From Aradus depressus (taxonomy: Eukaryota; Arthropoda; Insecta; Hemiptera; Aradidae), in assembly GCA_963662175.1 (NCBI GenBank), contig OY759216.1, positions 46,579,087 to 46,643,086 of the forward strand: 64,000 nucleotides of DNA, in the 5' to 3' direction. Below are positions 55,326 through 64,000 of the stretch, piece by piece. A model generated the notes under the pieces. That model ran no database searches and was not told the DNA's origin. It was given only the letters and a program-made list of their open reading frames with translations. The stretch's first letter is position 1; each line of letters begins with the position of its first letter. The position numbers were made by a program, and so were the translations under genes.

Positions 55326-58300
55326 CTGTAAAAAAAAAAAAAAGACATTTAATAGAAATTAGTCTTATGTCAAAAAAGTAACATATTCTATTTAAAGATT
55401 AGACAATGAAACGCAATCAGAATCATTTTCACGATTGTCCACGGTAATCATAATGAAATAAGACAGATACCGTTCTTTTTTTATTTTGTTTTTTTAATTG
55501 AGATTTTCTGCTCAAATGTTATAATATGATTATGTTAATTTGGTGATCAAAATGATAATTAGCAGCTAAATTAAGCACTTTTATAATATGTCCAAAACAT
55601 TTTATTTTAATTGCTATAAAAATAAAACATAACAGTATATTTTTATAATTTTTGTAGTGTTTTGTATTTAACATATGGCATTTAATGTATTGTATTAAAC
55701 ATATGTTTTATGAATAAACGACAGTTGGTTGCTAACTCTACATGGTGTCAGGTGTAATTTAATATGTAGTTCGTTTTAATTGTACATTTTTTTTAAAGTA
55801 TACAAAAATATATTACGAAAATGGTTGGAGGGAACAAAGATGACTTGGTACAGACTTCGGCACCGTCGTATCAGGTAACACCACCCGAATTATTTAACTT
55901 TCAATCTCCTTCTGAATGGCCTCGGTGGATTAGAAGATTTGAACGATTTAGAGTCGCTTCCGAATTAGACAAGAAAAATGAAAAGAGTCAAGTGAGTATG
56001 TTACTTTATTGTCTCGGGGATGAAGGAGAGGATCTGTTGGATTCTTTTGGATTGGGAGAGGAGGAGATGGCTTCTTATGAGATCGTTAAAGAAAGGTTTG
56101 AGATGTATTTGGGTTTCAAAAGAAATATTGTGTATGAGAGGTCAAAGTTCTTGAAAAGACGTCAGCTAGCAGGAGAACCAGTTGACGCTTTCATCAATGA
56201 TCTGCACAAATTAGCGCAGTCCTGTGAGTTGGGGAGCTTGAAGGAGGAACTAATCCGGGATCTTATAGTGATCGGGGTGGCGGATGACGCCCTTTCTGAG
56301 CGGCTCCAGATGGACGAGTCGCTCACATTGCATTCGGCTATCCTAAAGGTCCGCCAGGCTGAGAACGTGAAGCAACAGCAGTCCGTTGTCAGAGAACATC
56401 GGTCTGGAATTGAAATTGATTTTTTGAAATATAAGCAAATGCGCGGGTCAGGTCCCGTTGTTAAGTGCGGCAAATGTGGGTTTTCGGATGGGCACAAGGT
56501 GACCGAATGTCCAGCTAACAGAGCTGAATGTTTCAAATGTGGTCTGATGGGGCACTGTAGTAGATGTTGCCACAAGAAAGGCTCTCCTAGGAAAAAGGGC
56601 TTAGTTAATCAGCTGGAGACTCAGGAAGGTCCCAAAAGTGGAGTTACCAGATACTTAGGACAAGTTAACATTTCGGAAGTCGAATCTGTTACTGCTTGGA
56701 AAGTAAAGGTTAATGTTGCGGGTAGAGAAGTCTTGTTCAAGATGGACTCAGGCGCAGATGCGACAGTGATCGGAAGCCAGCTGTGCAAAGATTTGGGACT
56801 TAATGTCAAGAGTACCGATAAGATTTTCTTTGGACCAGGAAAAACAAAATTGAACATGTTAGGCGTAGTGAGAATTCCGATTTCTTTCAAGAATGTTACA
56901 ATTCTCGAAGATGTCTATATTTTGAAAGAACAACCAATGCCTCTCCTGAGTAGGCAAGCTATAGAGAAACTAGGACTTGTTAATTTGAACATTACCTCTA
57001 TTATGACTGATAAGCCCAGGTACAACAGATCGGAACCTCTGCTGCCTTCAAGCCTACCTGACCAGCCTTGGAAGGTGGTTGGCGTGGACCGGTGCAAGTG
57101 TAATGAAAAGTGGTTACGAAATAAGAATAATTTCGAAAAAAGAAAAGGAGCTCGAGTTTTGCCAACTCTGCTGTCAAAGACCCCTGTTTGGATTCCCGAT
57201 TTAGAAAGATCAGAGGAGATTCGTGTGAGAACAATGCACCCTCGGTCATATGTGGTCACGTCAGCTGGAAGAGACCTGAGGAGAAACAGAAGACACTTAA
57301 TTCCTAAGGGAGATGGAGCGAAAAGAACAGGGTATGTAAGGTGAAGGAGTTAAGAGGACAGAACCAGGGGAGGAAGAGGCCAGTGAAGTGCTGTGAATGC
57401 TAAGACGTTTGTGAAAGAGAAGAGAGGATGTAGTGTTTTGTATTTAACATATGGCATTTAATGTATTGTATTAAACATATGTTTTATGAATAAACGACAG
57501 TTGGTTGCTAACTCTACAATTTTTATTTAATGAGCATATTTACAATCGGTAAAAACCATAAGTAAAGCCGATGACGATTACGGATATAAGACAAAGTAAA
57601 ATAACGAATGACATATACTAAAAAGTATGTATGTTCAACTTTTATATTGTCTAATTCCACAAAAATATATACATAGAGTGTACCGGTTTCGGCTTACAAC
57701 ATCGTCAGGACGAAGTTCAATCGAAAGGGACATTTAGGCCACGGCTACGGTACGAACGGTGAGCGGCTAGAGGCAGAGCGTTAAGCGGTGCCGGCTACGA
57801 TACAGAGCGGGTGGGCTTAACTTTCATCAGTCGCCGTCAAGAACTTTTTTTTTTTTTATTTGGGTGCCCCTGACCCCCTGAGGGGGGTCGGTCACATCAC
57901 CCTAATATTGTTGGGGAATAGGTAATTTTCTCCTTTCTCCGTTTATTTACAATTCATATTTACATGTTGCTATGGACAGCTGTGGACCGGCTCGATGGCT
58001 ACGGTCCACAATCGTCCTTGTTTTTCAGCGCTTTACGCCGAATGAGCTCGGGATGTGTCAGGGGATTCGGTTCTGCCTACTTCCCGGAGACGGGGGCAGC
58101 CGCCGCAGCGCCTTTCGGCGGAACTTCCAGTGTTCTATCTAAGATCCTTATTTTGAGTGAGAACAGTAGATATTTATGGAAACGAGATTTATGGAAAGTC
58201 AAGAGGAAATAGGGTCACCCCATAAACAGGAGTAGAAGGGTTTATGGAGAGTACCACCATCTGTTTAGTAATTTAAGAAATGACGAAACTCGGTTTTTTG

Positions 58301-61300
58301 AATATACAAGAATGCTCATGCGAACATTCGATTACATACTCCAGAAGGTAATCCCTCGCTTGACGTAGAAAAGGCTTCAACACCTATGAAAGACGCTGGG
58401 CGGTGAGCGAAAATTAATATCTAGAAGCTGCGGTGAGAACCAAGATGCGAGCGGTGCCGCCCTGACGCTCTTGCCTGTCGTAGCCAACAGTCCCCCACTT
58501 CCACTGCATTCAATGTTAACAAAAACGTGAGCAGCGCCGCTCTCCTGCTCACCGCTCGTATCGTACCCTGGGCCTTAGGTTTGCTAGGTTGTCATATGTA
58601 TACTATCTTCAGGTTACCTAAGGCTGTGGAAAGTCCTGTCTTAACATAACATTTAACAATATTTGAGTTGTCAATAATATAATGAAATGGGGATTGTTTG
58701 GACTATGAAACTCACTCTATATTCTCACCTCTGTTAATATAATATATTGTGTATTTTTATTATAAAGGGTTTATATGCGTATTTATTTTCTTATTGTACT
58801 TCAATATTATGTCATATAGCCCTGGCTGTCGTGAAGAAGTCGATAAGTCAAAACTGTCCACTTTTCAGTAGAGCACTGTAAAGATTTGATCATTCTCCAA
58901 AATCCTGTAATTAACCTAAAGATACCATTTGGGCCAAAATATATACATTTCGGTTTCATAAAGAGGTTGTTAAAATTTTAAATGTGCAGTGTCATGTTTT
59001 GTTTGGTTTATGTCGTTTTTAGTTAAATAATTATGACTTAACTTAGCTTGTTATGACTTATCTTGACTTGTCTCTTAAATAACACTTTACGATGCAAATA
59101 CGAATTCCGGAAGAAACTGTTAAGTGCACTTACCTTATAAAAATAATAAAGATTTTCAGTCAACTCCTCTTACCGGTTTCTTCTAGTGCGAATAAATTCG
59201 GACATAACAAGATAAATCAACTTGCCTATTTGTTAAAGAAAATACTTCGCGTGAACAACCTGTAAACTTGACATACAATAATTTCAGGATAATCTCGTAT
59301 AAGGAATAATAAGATATAACGAGTTACTATAATTAAACCAAAAATAGTAGTTAACTGAAAATTCACAATCTGAGTATCACGCCTTTTAGGTAGGAGCACA
59401 ACTTAACCAATTTTTCACAACGTAGATATTAATAATTGAGTATTGAAGGCACTGTTAACTCGTTTTCAAGGTAAATGGACTTATCGACTTCTTCACGACA
59501 ACCACCGATATATACTACGTATTCTACTTTAAACCCCAATAATTTATTTTAAACTTTCTTTAAATTTCTTACTATTATATTTTTTTATTTTATTATTGTA
59601 TTCTCTTTACTTTATTATATTATTGTCAATCAAATATTTGTAAATGTTATGTTAAGGTAGGACTTCCCGCAGCCTCAGGTAACCTGAAGATCGAATAAAT
59701 TATAATAATCTAGCAAACTTAAATGTACCTTTTGATTGAACTTTGTGCTGTGTCGGGCTGCCCCGCATTCAAAATTAATTCAGTAGACCCCACTACTATC
59801 TGGTAACTCTATATTGTCTTTCGGTCTCGAGATGACCCTAAGAAGTGGACAGTTTGAGTCCAACACAGAGACATTCTTATGTACGGAATTGAACAGAAGA
59901 CCTCCCGATCTAGTATATTGTTGTACTCGATACTTCTTTGGTCACTTATTCAACAAGTCTACTACACTTGCCTTCTAATAAAGAATACATTATAATTACC
60001 AGTTCATGGCCTGCAACAATTTTACAATGGGGAAACAGATAGTTGGCCACACCACAGTAGGCATTTTCTATACCAGAAGAGCTTGCAAAGTCTCTAGCTT
60101 TGTTGCAAGCATCCCCAAGCCGAGAATCAGGTCCGTAAAGTACAGTAACCATAGCGCCAGGGATCATCTCTGCAGCCAACTGCATCGCCTCTCCTCGGAT
60201 CTTCACCAACTTAACGGCTGCAACATCAATTCAGGAGTGTAAAACATTCAAAATAACTTAAGTGAAAACCTAGTTAAAAGAAATTTGAGACGAAACGCAA
60301 GCAAAAAAGGAGACAAAAATTGTCAGTCGGGATGATTATGATATATATATCTTGGACAGATTATTAAATAAATACAGGACCTGACTAGTGCATAATTTCA
60401 TTATGTGGACATGCTCCTCCATTTTCAGTTAATTTAAATCACAATTTCTTTTTTAGTTATTTTTTTGAGAACCATGGGATTATATATCCTACTATATAGG
60501 GAGCCCTAAATCTTGCATCCCATTCGAAGAACATGGCCAAAACCTCATCTAAAACCTTGGTTGACAAAAGGTCTACCAGGGAGATGAAGGAGTGCCCTGG
60601 TAGTAGGCGATATGACCTCATAGTTAGACCCAGGCATAAGTCACAAAACAAACTACCGATAATAAAAACAAATTTTAAGATTCGTTGAAGTGCCTGCTAA
60701 TTTAATAATTACTTTGACTTTTTCCTACGGAAATTTGTTGTAAGTTCTTTGGAGCGCTATAACTTTTCTATACTAAAGGTATAAAAACGGAATTAAAGCT
60801 GTTTTATACTCCTGTATGTTTCTATGTAGGAAAATATAATCGAATTTACATATTTAAAAAAAATGTTCTCACTAGCGAGGCAGTCATAAATTGTACTTTA
60901 AAATGTATATAACATACCTTTTCTGAAAGAAATAACATCACCAAGAACAAGTGCAGCTATTTCACCCAGACTGAAACCAGCAGTTGCAACACAATTTTCA
61001 ACTGCACTAGGTCTTTCTTCCTTTAAACGTTCTAGGGCAGCCAAAGAACAAACTAAAATGGCAGGCTGCGCATATGCAGTCTTATCCAACTTTTCTTGTG
61101 GTCCTTCGAGGCACAATTTTAACAGTTTATAATTTAAAATTTCACTAGCCTCTTCAAACATATCTTTGACCGTGGGAAACTTTAACAAATCTTTGCCCAT
61201 TCCAACAAACTGAGTGCCTTGACCTGGGAAAAGAATGATACTAGTCTCCCTAGGATCAACTCTGGGTCGTAATGACTGTAGAGCCTGATTTCTGGATGTT

Positions 61301-61518
61301 GCTCCTTTCGGATATGGAGAGGTGGCCCAAATATCTTCACTTGATTTAGGTTTTTCATCTTCAAATGTAGCTGCTTCTTCGAGTAGCCTTTGGCTCTCAC
61401 TTTCCGGTTTTGAATCCTTGCATTCTAGAATTGTAGATCTATGAACAGGTCGTAAGACATGACCTCTAAAAGCACTTTTCAAGCGTAAGAGATTCTTTAA
61501 CAAAAGAGAAGTATTCAT
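54930..61518 (-). CDS. MCAT: Malonyl-CoA:acyl carrier protein transacylase, mitochondrial
   Basis: Three exons on the - strand, 61518-60918, 60217-60000 and 55325-54930, join in phase to 405 codons including TAA (404 aa; human MCAT is 390). The enzyme moves malonyl from CoA to mitochondrial acyl carrier protein for type II fatty acid synthesis. Visible motifs are GQGTQFVGMG near residue 100 (oxyanion side), AGFSLGEIAAL with the nucleophile Ser, and LPVSGAFHTPLM with the catalytic His. Further landmarks are APVKWEQTLHILYER and ECGPGNTLSTILKM. The first 50 residues are rich in Leu, Lys, Arg and Ser with few acids, as expected of a mitochondrial targeting peptide. Met at 61518 is the only reasonable start. 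No break is seen, so the gene should be functional despite a 4.7-kb transposon-filled second intron. Confidence 0.97.
55653..55742 (+). repeat. 5' LTR of the compact element
   Basis: 90 bp, TGTAGTGTTTTG to GCTAACTCTACA. Includes ATGAATAAACG, a possible AATAAA-type processing signal. No difference from the 3' LTR seen. Confidence 0.95.
55743..55757 (+). promoter_or_regulatory. Primer-binding site
   Basis: TGGTGTCAGGTGTAA adjoins the LTR with no gap. TGGTGTCAG is complementary to the CTGACACCA end of tRNA-Leu species. Confidence 0.7.
55821..57344 (+). CDS. Gag-protease ORF with integrase-like tail
   Basis: 507 codons. Residues about 20-200 form a Gypsy-type Gag capsid region (FQSPSEWPRWIRRFERFR, SMLLYCLGDEGEDLL). 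There are two zinc knuckles at about 216-250 (CX2CX5HX4C and CX2CX4HX4C), then a retropepsin with the active site DSGADATVIG at about 309. After about residue 395 the frame continues into EPLLPSSLPDQPWKVVGVD and, near 472, HPRSYVVTSAGRDLRRNRRH. These resemble parts of the integrase region of Gypsy pol proteins. Reverse transcriptase, RNase H and the integrase catalytic core are missing. The open frame across the junction suggests an internal deletion tolerated or kept by selection. Confidence 0.9.
   Translation: MVGGNKDDLVQTSAPSYQVTPPELFNFQSPSEWPRWIRRFERFRVASELDKKNEKSQVSMLLYCLGDEGEDLLDSFGLGEEEMASYEIVKERFEMYLGFKRNIVYERSKFLKRRQLAGEPVDAFINDLHKLAQSCELGSLKEELIRDLIVIGVADDALSERLQMDESLTLHSAILKVRQAENVKQQQSVVREHRSGIEIDFLKYKQMRGSGPVVKCGKCGFSDGHKVTECPANRAECFKCGLMGHCSRCCHKKGSPRKKGLVNQLETQEGPKSGVTRYLGQVNISEVESVTAWKVKVNVAGREVLFKMDSGADATVIGSQLCKDLGLNVKSTDKIFFGPGKTKLNMLGVVRIPISFKNVTILEDVYILKEQPMPLLSRQAIEKLGLVNLNITSIMTDKPRYNRSEPLLPSSLPDQPWKVVGVDRCKCNEKWLRNKNNFEKRKGARVLPTLLSKTPVWIPDLERSEEIRVRTMHPRSYVVTSAGRDLRRNRRHLIPKGDGAKRTGYVR
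57412..57428 (+). promoter_or_regulatory. Polypurine tract
   Basis: GAAAGAGAAGAGAGGA immediately before the 3' LTR, the expected plus-strand priming site. Confidence 0.85.
57429..57518 (+). repeat. 3' LTR of the compact element
   Basis: 90 bp, apparently identical to the 5' LTR. Followed by the ATTTT target duplicate. Confidence 0.95.
57637..59755. mobile_element. Foldback element with hammerhead-like end, split by insertion
   Basis: The left end TTGTCTAATTCCACAAAAAT, ACCGGTTTCGGC and ATCGTCAGGACGAAGTTC is of the 11.9-kb foldback type. The inner left arm (57712-57736 plus 58575-58690) is complementary to 59611-59745, for example CTTCAGGTTACCTAAGGCTG against CAGCCTCAGGTAACCTGAAG. A PIF/Harbinger-like element interrupts the left arm. 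Lies in MCAT intron 2. Confidence 0.75.
57737..58574. mobile_element. PIF/Harbinger-like non-autonomous element
   Basis: 28-bp terminal inverted repeats match at 23 positions; both start GGCC and share CGGTGAGC at the inner end. TTA flanks both sides (57734-57736, 58575-58577). A TWA duplication with GG-start ends fits PIF/Harbinger. GC-rich, with a nested T-run and a GACCCCCTGAGGGGGGTC palindrome near 57875. The 82-codon frame inside (57964-58212) has no known domain. Confidence 0.75.
60000..60217 (-). CDS. MCAT: MCAT exon 2
   Basis: Acceptor GATGTTGCAG. Encodes VKLVKIRGEAMQLAAEMIPG to NYLFPHCKIVAGHEL, then GTAATT donor in phase 0. Confidence 0.96.
60540..60650 (+). mobile_element. SINE-1 3' fragment in MCAT intron 1
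   Basis: CCTGGTAGTAGGCGATATGA, CCTCATAGTTAGACCCAGGC, ATAAGTCACAAAAC. Confidence 0.7.
60918..61518 (-). CDS. MCAT: MCAT exon 1
   Basis: Starts MNTSLLLKNLLRLKSAFRG (targeting peptide), carries GQGTQFVGMG and AGFSLGEIAAL, ends at G|GTATGT (donor 60917-60912). Confidence 0.96.
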
Positions 61519-62232
61519 ATTTACACTAAAACACTCACATCAACAGAAGAATTCTTCCACCGCAACAACAAAAATTACTAAGTTGATAAATCTGATAGAA
61601 ATTTACAACCGCAAAAATCATTAATCGGCTTATTCGAGTGATTATCTCGCTTTACCTAATTATTCCACCCAAAATAATCATGTTTATGCCTATCATAAGC
61701 AACCAGATTACCATGAGGTAACAGGATGAAGGTTATATGAGAGATCAGTGTTATATGTAGGAGATTTCAACATGAATTAGTGAATTTTTATAAACATGTG
61801 AATTTTTTTTTTTTATCTTACATAGAATCTTTTTATCTGATTAATTATGTATTTTTAATTATATTAACATATTAATATTAGAAACAAATGACCATACTCA
61901 TAAATTACAATTTCTTTGGTGTTCTAATTTTTCTGAAAAAAAAATTGATAGCTAGATTTAATAGCCTAGAAGTTACATTGCCTAGATCCTAGACCCAAAT
62001 ACGTTTACGTGTTAATATAGTGGCTTCGAAATTTCCTTATCAAATTTAAAATATAGAATAGAACTTTATTTGCCCTCAGGGATGAGTCTTATACAAATGA
62101 GTGGGGTGTACATGCATAGATGAGGGCTAATATTTATGAATAATTAGAATAATCTAAAAAATAATAGTTCATATATAAAAAGTTAAGAATAAATAGTGAA
62201 AAAATAAATAAATGAGATTAATTATTAGTAAT
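61519..62232. other. MCAT upstream region
   Basis: Upstream of MCAT and about 1.8 kb from the divergent receptor gene. No clear TATA box. AT-rich. Confidence 0.4.
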
Positions 62233-62372
62233 CCTAGATAACTAAACTTGGTTGGTAAAATTTGGGACTCCTACAATAGAGTCGAGTTCATGTCTACCAG
62301 AGCGATAAAAGAGTGCTCTTGTTCTAGGTGATTTGACTTCATAGGTAAACCCTGGATCTGTGTCACAAAAAC
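62233..62372 (+). mobile_element. SINE-1 copy, old 3' part
   Basis: GGTAAAATTTGGGACTCC, TAGAGTCGAGTTCATGTC and CCAGAGCGATAAAAGAGTG. Strongly diverged. Confidence 0.65.
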
Positions 62373-63045
62373 TATATATATTATAAAATATATCTTCTAA
62401 CATAATTCAAATTCAAGGACAAGCTGTGCAGGTACTGCCGAAAACGAGTTCCTAAATTTCCAATATAACTTCAAAATTTAAGTAAATGTTGAATACTGTG
62501 AATTGAATTTTTTTGTGTTTGAGAGCTCGGAAAAAGAGGACTTAGTGTGCTCTAGTAATTTCCAAGTATCTTTTGGGGAGACAGTTTGTTCCATTTTAAG
62601 TTCTTCTTAGAATATAACTCACTATTGCGTTACGGCTGTTAAAATAAGTATGTACTGTTAATATTACTCAAGACATATGGACGTCATAAATTATTTTTCG
62701 CTCTGCAAAGATAGGGAAATATCGGGGTTCCTCTTCAGACCTGCTCTTCGCTGCTTGACGTTGTCCTCCGCCAGAGTAACTTGTCTCATGCTGAATATAA
62801 TACATTATTGTATAGGGCAGCAGACATTGTATGGCTGAAACTCCTTAAGTGTGCGTAGAATAAAAAACAAATATTTCAGGATGTAGAAAATAAACTCTCC
62901 TATCTTGTATAATAGATGAAAGAAGATAACTTAGATTGATTATGGATAATGAAAGTAAAACACTACATGCGATGATACGCCCCATTAAATTTATTGATCA
63001 GAATAAATGGTTTATTCTTGCACATCATTTTCACAATTTGTTGTA

Positions 63046-63273
63046 GTTCGTTATAGTGACTCATGCCCGGGCTTTAACTACGATGCCTGGACATTTTTTC
63101 ATCTAGGGTAGGGGGTCTTTAACGGGTACCTGACATCGTACAGGCTTGGGATCATCACGTAACGTGTCATCCGAAGGACACCTCCCAGATATAATAAACT
63201 AGGGGCCTCGGCCGGGTTTCGAACCCGCGATCTTGAGCTCAGTAAGCAAGCACGGAAACCACTGAGGCGCTCT
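63046..63273 (-). mobile_element. SINE-1 copy with perfect B box
   Basis: TAGTGACTCATGCCCGGGC to CCACTGAGGCGCTC. GGGTTTCGAACCCGCGATC on this strand is an intact B box. The ACCAGAG stem segment is deleted. Ends 48 bp before the receptor start codon. Confidence 0.83.
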
Positions 63274-63320
63274 AATTTTCACTATTTCGTGAGTTCTTTT
63301 AGTTGGTTCTAGTAGTGGTA

Positions 63321-64000
63321 ATGTTCGAGGAACAAAACTTTTACAGAAAGTTCTTGCCGATGGCAATATTGTGCAAATTGTTATGTCAATTTCCTGTACA
63401 AAACATTAACTCTTACAGAAAAATGAAATTTCGCCGAATAAGTATAGAAACTATAATGTCCTCTGGTCTATTTAGTGTGTTAATTTTTTTATGTATCAGG
63501 CCTAATATTAATTTAACCAATGTAGTAAGCAACTGTTATCTTATACAATTAATTATTTTCTATTATTTAAATTTTCGTAATTATGAAATAATAATAACAC
63601 TGATAAAAAATGTAGAATTGTTTGACAACCAGTCACAACCAACAATAATCCTAAAAGCATTACCTGAAAACAATCAAATACGAACATATTGGCTGTATAG
63701 TGGAATTTTATGTTTAGCGGTTCAAATATTGACTAATATCAGTTTTTCTATATTGAATGGCTTATATGAAATTATTATAACGGATATTCTTGAGGTTTTA
63801 TCCAAAACTCCTCTCCATTTACACTGTATCAACTACTTGTTCATCTTACATGAATTGGAAGTAAGGTTCAAACTGCTCGGAGAATCACTGAGAAAAGCTC
63901 TTTTAAGAATTGAACAAGAACCAACGAACCCATTCAATAAATATATAATTGAGAAATACAGGTTTCTATATTCTCTTGGTTTGGACAATATAGAAACTCT
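63321..64000 (+). CDS. Gustatory receptor-like 7-TM protein, 5' part
   Basis: An uninterrupted frame of 226 codons runs from ATG 63321 past the window end. An in-frame TAG lies at 63300-63302, so this is the first usable Met. The protein starts MFEEQNFYRKFLPMAILCKL, followed by membrane segments around residues 45-60 (SSGLFSVLIFLCI), 65-82 (CYLIQLIIFYYL) and 125-160 (WLYSGILCLAVQILTNISF). The hydrophilic stretch HCINYLFILHELEVRFKLL at about 175-192 then leads into EKYRFLYSLGLD. The FLP.....LCKLLCQFPV opening and the HxxNYLFxLHELExRFKxLGE block after the fourth membrane segment are typical of insect gustatory receptors, whose C-terminal TM7 signature would lie beyond the window. The ligand is unknown. 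Confidence 0.82.
   Translation, partial: MFEEQNFYRKFLPMAILCKLLCQFPVQNINSYRKMKFRRISIETIMSSGLFSVLIFLCIRPNINLTNVVSNCYLIQLIIFYYLNFRNYEIIITLIKNVELFDNQSQPTIILKALPENNQIRTYWLYSGILCLAVQILTNISFSILNGLYEIIITDILEVLSKTPLHLHCINYLFILHELEVRFKLLGESLRKALLRIEQEPTNPFNKYIIEKYRFLYSLGLDNIET

Larger units (their letters stand above)
55653..57518 (+). mobile_element. Compact LTR retrotransposon, 1866 bp, structurally complete
   Basis: Identical 90-bp LTRs (55653-55742, 57429-57518) start TGTAG and end CTACA and are flanked by the 5-bp duplication ATTTT (55648-55652, 57519-57523). A primer-binding site, TGGTGTCAGGTGTAA, directly follows the 5' LTR and resembles the complement of a tRNA-Leu 3' end. A purine tract, GAAAGAGAAGAGAGGA, directly precedes the 3' LTR. 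It contains one ORF and no reverse transcriptase or complete integrase, so it must depend on another element. It lies antisense in MCAT intron 2. Identical LTRs imply a recent insertion. Confidence 0.95.

Noticed and set aside
56162..57259. Several - strand frames inside the LTR element
   Set aside because: Shadows of the 507-codon + strand ORF.
58575..58579. TTAGG next to the PIF-like element, the insect telomere unit
   Set aside because: A single 5-mer. The target duplication is better explained as TTA, and there is no TTAGG array.

Overview
This is a repeat-rich, AT-rich animal nuclear window, almost certainly from an insect. The reasons are spliced genes with GT-AG introns, an insect-type chemoreceptor, an invertebrate-style tRNA-derived SINE, and relics of mariner, hAT-like, PIF/Harbinger-like, non-LTR and LTR elements. 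I cannot name the species. A hemipteran would fit the general style, but that is a guess. Only four cellular genes can be supported: a sodium-symporter-family (SLC6) transporter on the + strand (about 33.7-50.0 kb), a tRNA-Glu(CTC) gene (52.8 kb), mitochondrial malonyl-CoA:ACP transacylase (MCAT) on the - strand (61.5-54.9 kb), and the 5' part of a gustatory-receptor-like gene (63.3 kb to the window end, + strand).

Layout. 1-33 kb is a gene desert built from transposon debris. The commonest component is a modular repeat, here called family A, in about 30 pieces. The desert also holds copies of a tRNA-derived SINE (SINE-1), a second tRNA-like SINE (SINE-2), several non-LTR retrotransposon 3' ends, a deleted mariner, hAT-type elements, and inverted-repeat elements that carry hammerhead-ribozyme-like cores. 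33.7-50.0 kb is the SLC6 gene: 13 phase-consistent exons plus one doubtful first exon. Its introns hold SINE-1 copies, foldback elements and a perfect 12 x 17 bp minisatellite, but almost no family A. 50-54.8 kb is intergenic with the tRNA gene and one full-length family A copy. 54.8-61.5 kb is MCAT: three exons, 404 codons, complete. Its 4.7-kb second intron holds a structurally complete 1.87-kb LTR element with identical 90-bp LTRs. That element encodes one 507-aa Gag-protease ORF with an integrase-like tail. The intron also holds a foldback element split by a PIF/Harbinger-like insertion. 61.5-63.3 kb is a short intergenic stretch between the divergent MCAT and gustatory receptor genes.

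Function. The cellular genes are not a pathway or operon. MCAT loads malonyl groups onto mitochondrial acyl carrier protein, the SLC6 protein is a plasma-membrane solute carrier of unknown substrate, and the receptor is a chemosensory 7-TM channel. The most unusual content is in the mobile DNA: the compact LTR element, the ribozyme-like foldback families, the internally tandem architecture of family A, and several nested insertions whose empty sites can be read from the sequence.
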